Shown here: piece after piece, positions 5,351-7,026 of the stretch
Numbering within the stretch: position 1 is the stretch's first letter
Layout: every line of letters begins with the position of its first letter
DNA from: Patescibacteria group bacterium
GTDB taxonomy: Bacteria > Patescibacteriota > Patescibacteriia > JAHIZJ01
NCBI GenBank assembly: GCA_041661625.1
Contig: JBAZUB010000012.1
Coordinates: forward strand, 1-7,026
Direction: 5' to 3'
Length of the DNA: 7,026 nt
The notes under the pieces: generated by a model
The model's database searches: none
Told to the model about the DNA's origin: nothing
What the model saw: only the letters and a program-made list of their open reading frames with translations
Made by a program: the position numbers and the translations under genes

Positions 5351-5851
5351 ATGAAGACGCGCCGCCTCGCGATAGCTTACAACATACGAAGCGCACATAA
5401 CGTGGGCTCTTTATTCCGTACCGCCGACGCGGCTGGCATTGACACGCTCTATCTATGCGGCATCACCCCCGCACCCATTGATCGGTTCGGACGCACGCAG
5501 AAAGATATCGTCAAAACCGCCCTGGGTGCCGAACGGTTTGTCGCATGGGAAAAAATCGGATCATCGCCGACGCCAGCCGCCACCCTATCGCTGATAAAAA
5601 AATTGTGCAAAGAAAAATTTTTCATCGTTGCCGTTGAGCAATCGGAAAAATCAATCCCCTATACACGCATACGCACTGCGGCGCGGGTTGCGCGCAGAAA
5701 AAATATTGCACTGATTGTCGGCGATGAGGTCCGCGGATTGCCTGCGTCGATTTTAAACGCCGCTGATTGCATCGCCGAAATTCCGATGTATGGCAAAAAA
5801 GAATCACTCAACGTTGCCGTGGCGTTTGGTATTGCGGCATTTGCTCTTTAG
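5351..5851 (+). CDS. TrmH/SpoU-family (SPOUT) RNA 2'-O-methyltransferase
   Basis: This 166-residue protein is one compact SPOUT domain with all three family motifs. Motif 1 is YNIRSAHNVGSLFRTADAAGI (10-30), holding the Asn and Arg used in catalysis by TrmH-type enzymes. Motif 2 is ALIVGDEVRGLP (120-131). Motif 3 is IPMYGKKESLNVAVAFGIAAF (144-164). The last two form the trefoil knot that binds S-adenosylmethionine. Such enzymes methylate a ribose 2'-OH in tRNA or rRNA, usually as dimers; the exact target cannot be told from sequence. There is no N-terminal RNA-binding domain of the kind found in longer rRNA enzymes, so it is a minimal form. An upstream ATG at 5234 is in frame but its extra 39 residues run antisense through the DUF5671 gene, and homology begins at MKTRRLAIAYNIRS. 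No ribosome binding site is visible before 5351. Confidence 0.92.
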   Translation: MKTRRLAIAYNIRSAHNVGSLFRTADAAGIDTLYLCGITPAPIDRFGRTQKDIVKTALGAERFVAWEKIGSSPTPAATLSLIKKLCKEKFFIVAVEQSEKSIPYTRIRTAARVARRKNIALIVGDEVRGLPASILNAADCIAEIPMYGKKESLNVAVAFGIAAFAL

Positions 5852-5927
5852 AGGAAACCAACAACAAACAACTTACAACCGACGGCAAAGATAGAAGAGA
5901 TGCCCCGATCTTGTTGCTGGTCGTTTC
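5852..5927. other. Convergent intergenic gap with imperfect inverted repeat
   Basis: This 76-bp gap separates the ends of the methyltransferase and LamG-prepilin genes. CCAACAACAA (5858-5867) can pair with TTGTTGCTGG (5911-5920) with one mismatch, around a loop holding the short inverted repeat AGAT/ATCT. No strong T-run follows on either strand, so a terminator function is uncertain. Confidence 0.3.
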
Positions 5928-7026
5928 TTATTTCGTTGCGTTATATAACGATCGAATTTCGCCAGGAGACAAGGCCCTATTATAAACACGAACATCATCT
6001 AGGTATCCTTTGTGGGGATACGCCAATCCAGAATCATTGCCGATGGTAAGATTGTCTGTGTTGGTGATAATGGCACCCGTCGCGCTCTGTTGTGCTACCA
6101 AACTTCCGTCCACGTATATACTTGTCTTTGATCCGTCCCGCGTTATCGCAACAAAATACCATTGATTAAAATCTAATGTATAAGACGGCGTTAAAAGATT
6201 TGCCGGAGACACGCCCTGCAATTCAACTCCCACGCCAAACTTTGGCGGACTATACATAGGATAGAACACATATCCCGCGCGACCAGCATTGTAATTCCCC
6301 TTACTTATAAACGTGCCCACGATGCTCTGACTAGTAAGCATGGCCCATGTGGCCAAAGTAAGAGAGCTGGTTATATTAACAGCGGAGCCATTACCAGCAG
6401 AGACATAGTTAGTTGTCCCATTGAACACAAGCGCCTTGCCAACCTTTCCGTTTATCCACGCGGGCGGACCATAAATAGTCCCCGTGTTATTGTTCCCACT
6501 TGAGTCAAGCGCCACCGTCCCGGTCCCCTCATCAAAGTTCCAATATCCCACTAACCCTGAGGTATTGTAGAGGGGAGAAAGAGCTTGGTTAGAACCATAC
6601 GAAAGAACACCAGGAAGGTTGGGTTTAGAAAGAGAGGGATTACTACGGTATTTAGTTGATTCCAGGATACCATTGAGTTCAAATGATCCGCCACTCACAT
6701 AGGTATAGAAAAGATTAGAGGAAGAAGCATTGATGGGGTCAGTGGGGAGGGAGGAAAGAGAGACGACTCCCGTAGTCTTGAAGTTAACCGGGATCCAGCC
6801 AGTCCCATTGGTATTTTGGAGAGAAGAGGTCGCCACACAGTAATACTGCCATCCTGCAGGGAGAGAAGGAAGATTCCAGTTAGCACAGGTGGTGGTTGCG
6901 TCAGGTAGAGAGGTATAGACCAGAGAAGAGGTTCCCATAAAGAGAGACTGATCTAAGGTGGTGATGGTGTTTAACGCCTGGTTGAGTGCTGATAAGTCTT
7001 GTTGACGCTTACTGTCACGGGCTTGG
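5928..7026 (-). CDS. Type IV prepilin-like protein with C-terminal LamG domain (N-terminus beyond right edge)
   Basis: The frame stays open to the right edge and gives 365 residues. The first visible residues, QARDSKRQQDLSALNQALNT, continue a pilin alpha-1 helix, so roughly 38 N-terminal residues including the prepilin signal are missing. The pilin body (to about residue 125) shares a Cys pair (C47, C63) and the blocks GTGWIPVNF, LPTDPINA and LESTKY with the prepilin at 209-1111. Residues about 157-362 are a LamG/concanavalin-like jellyroll: GLVGYWNFDEGTG, GKVGKALVFNG, WYFVAITRDGSKTSIYVDG, GYLDDVRVYNRALSPGEI. LamG folds commonly bind glycans or proteins, so this is probably a pilus-associated adhesin. 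That is an inference. It is convergent with the methyltransferase gene across a 76-bp gap. Confidence 0.88.
   Translation of the reverse strand, partial: QARDSKRQQDLSALNQALNTITTLDQSLFMGTSSLVYTSLPDATTTCANWNLPSLPAGWQYYCVATSSLQNTNGTGWIPVNFKTTGVVSLSSLPTDPINASSSNLFYTYVSGGSFELNGILESTKYRSNPSLSKPNLPGVLSYGSNQALSPLYNTSGLVGYWNFDEGTGTVALDSSGNNNTGTIYGPPAWINGKVGKALVFNGTTNYVSAGNGSAVNITSSLTLATWAMLTSQSIVGTFISKGNYNAGRAGYVFYPMYSPPKFGVGVELQGVSPANLLTPSYTLDFNQWYFVAITRDGSKTSIYVDGSLVAQQSATGAIITNTDNLTIGNDSGLAYPHKGYLDDVRVYNRALSPGEIRSLYNATK
6965..7024. repeat. Direct repeat, right copy (paralogous prepilin segment)
   Basis: This is the partner of bases 1-60, in the same orientation and same reading frame, and ends 2 bp before the window edge. 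The two bases beyond it (GG) differ from the left copy (CT). They change one residue (Gln for Glu), or may reflect a ragged contig end. Confidence 0.9.

Noticed and set aside
5324..5398. N-terminal extension of the DUF5671 protein
   Set aside because: It would include the probable -10 element and overlap the methyltransferase coding region; the ATG at 5323 gives a sensible polar N-terminus.
6003..6020. Inverted repeat GTATCC/GGATAC as a regulatory hairpin
   Set aside because: It lies inside the LamG coding region, is short and has no T-run; likely chance.
1..7026. CRISPR array, tRNA, rRNA, transposase or integrase
   Set aside because: No short regularly spaced repeats, cloverleaf sequences, rRNA-like stretches or recombinase motifs were seen on either strand.

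Overview
The window looks like chromosome from a small-genome bacterium of the Candidate Phyla Radiation (Patescibacteria, probably Parcubacteria-like). This is an inference. It rests on prepilins carrying a short conserved pilin body plus swapped C-terminal domains, a DUF5671 membrane protein, a minimal SPOUT methyltransferase and compact gene spacing. I see no tRNA, rRNA, CRISPR array or insertion sequence.

Layout. Positions 1-178 (minus) hold the N-terminus of a type IV prepilin that runs off the left edge. Positions 209-1111 (minus) hold a complete prepilin with a fibronectin-III-like C-terminal domain. Positions 1169-2545 (minus) encode an MgtC/SapB plus DUF4010 membrane protein. Positions 2573-2887 (minus) encode a small His-rich two-helix membrane protein, and 2915-3928 (minus) is ruvB. 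Positions 3929-4339 have no protein gene. They carry a near-consensus plus-strand promoter, a heavily structured presumed non-coding RNA and two perfect 38-bp palindromes. Positions 4340-5323 (minus) encode a DUF5671 protein. Positions 5351-5851 (plus) encode a TrmH/SpoU-family RNA methyltransferase, divergent from it with only 27 bp between the starts. From 5928 to the right edge (minus) runs a second long prepilin, this one ending in a LamG jellyroll domain and lacking its N-terminus.

How the parts relate. The prepilins at both edges and at 209-1111 belong to one paralogous family, presumably type IV pilus subunits or adhesins. The last 60 bp aligned at the right edge match bases 1-60 at 55 of 60 positions, so the window may be a whole contig that broke in a pilin repeat. 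The middle block combines housekeeping (ruvB, RNA methylation) with poorly known membrane proteins. Several transcription units share an extended -10 element TGnTATACT. At two of them it lies so close to the start codon that the mRNA would be nearly leaderless.

The most notable item is the RNA locus at about 4053-4285. It has its own strong promoter, a 21-bp closing stem, an internal hairpin with a competing alternative pairing, and terminators. It resembles a 6S-type regulatory RNA in architecture only; that identity is a hypothesis.
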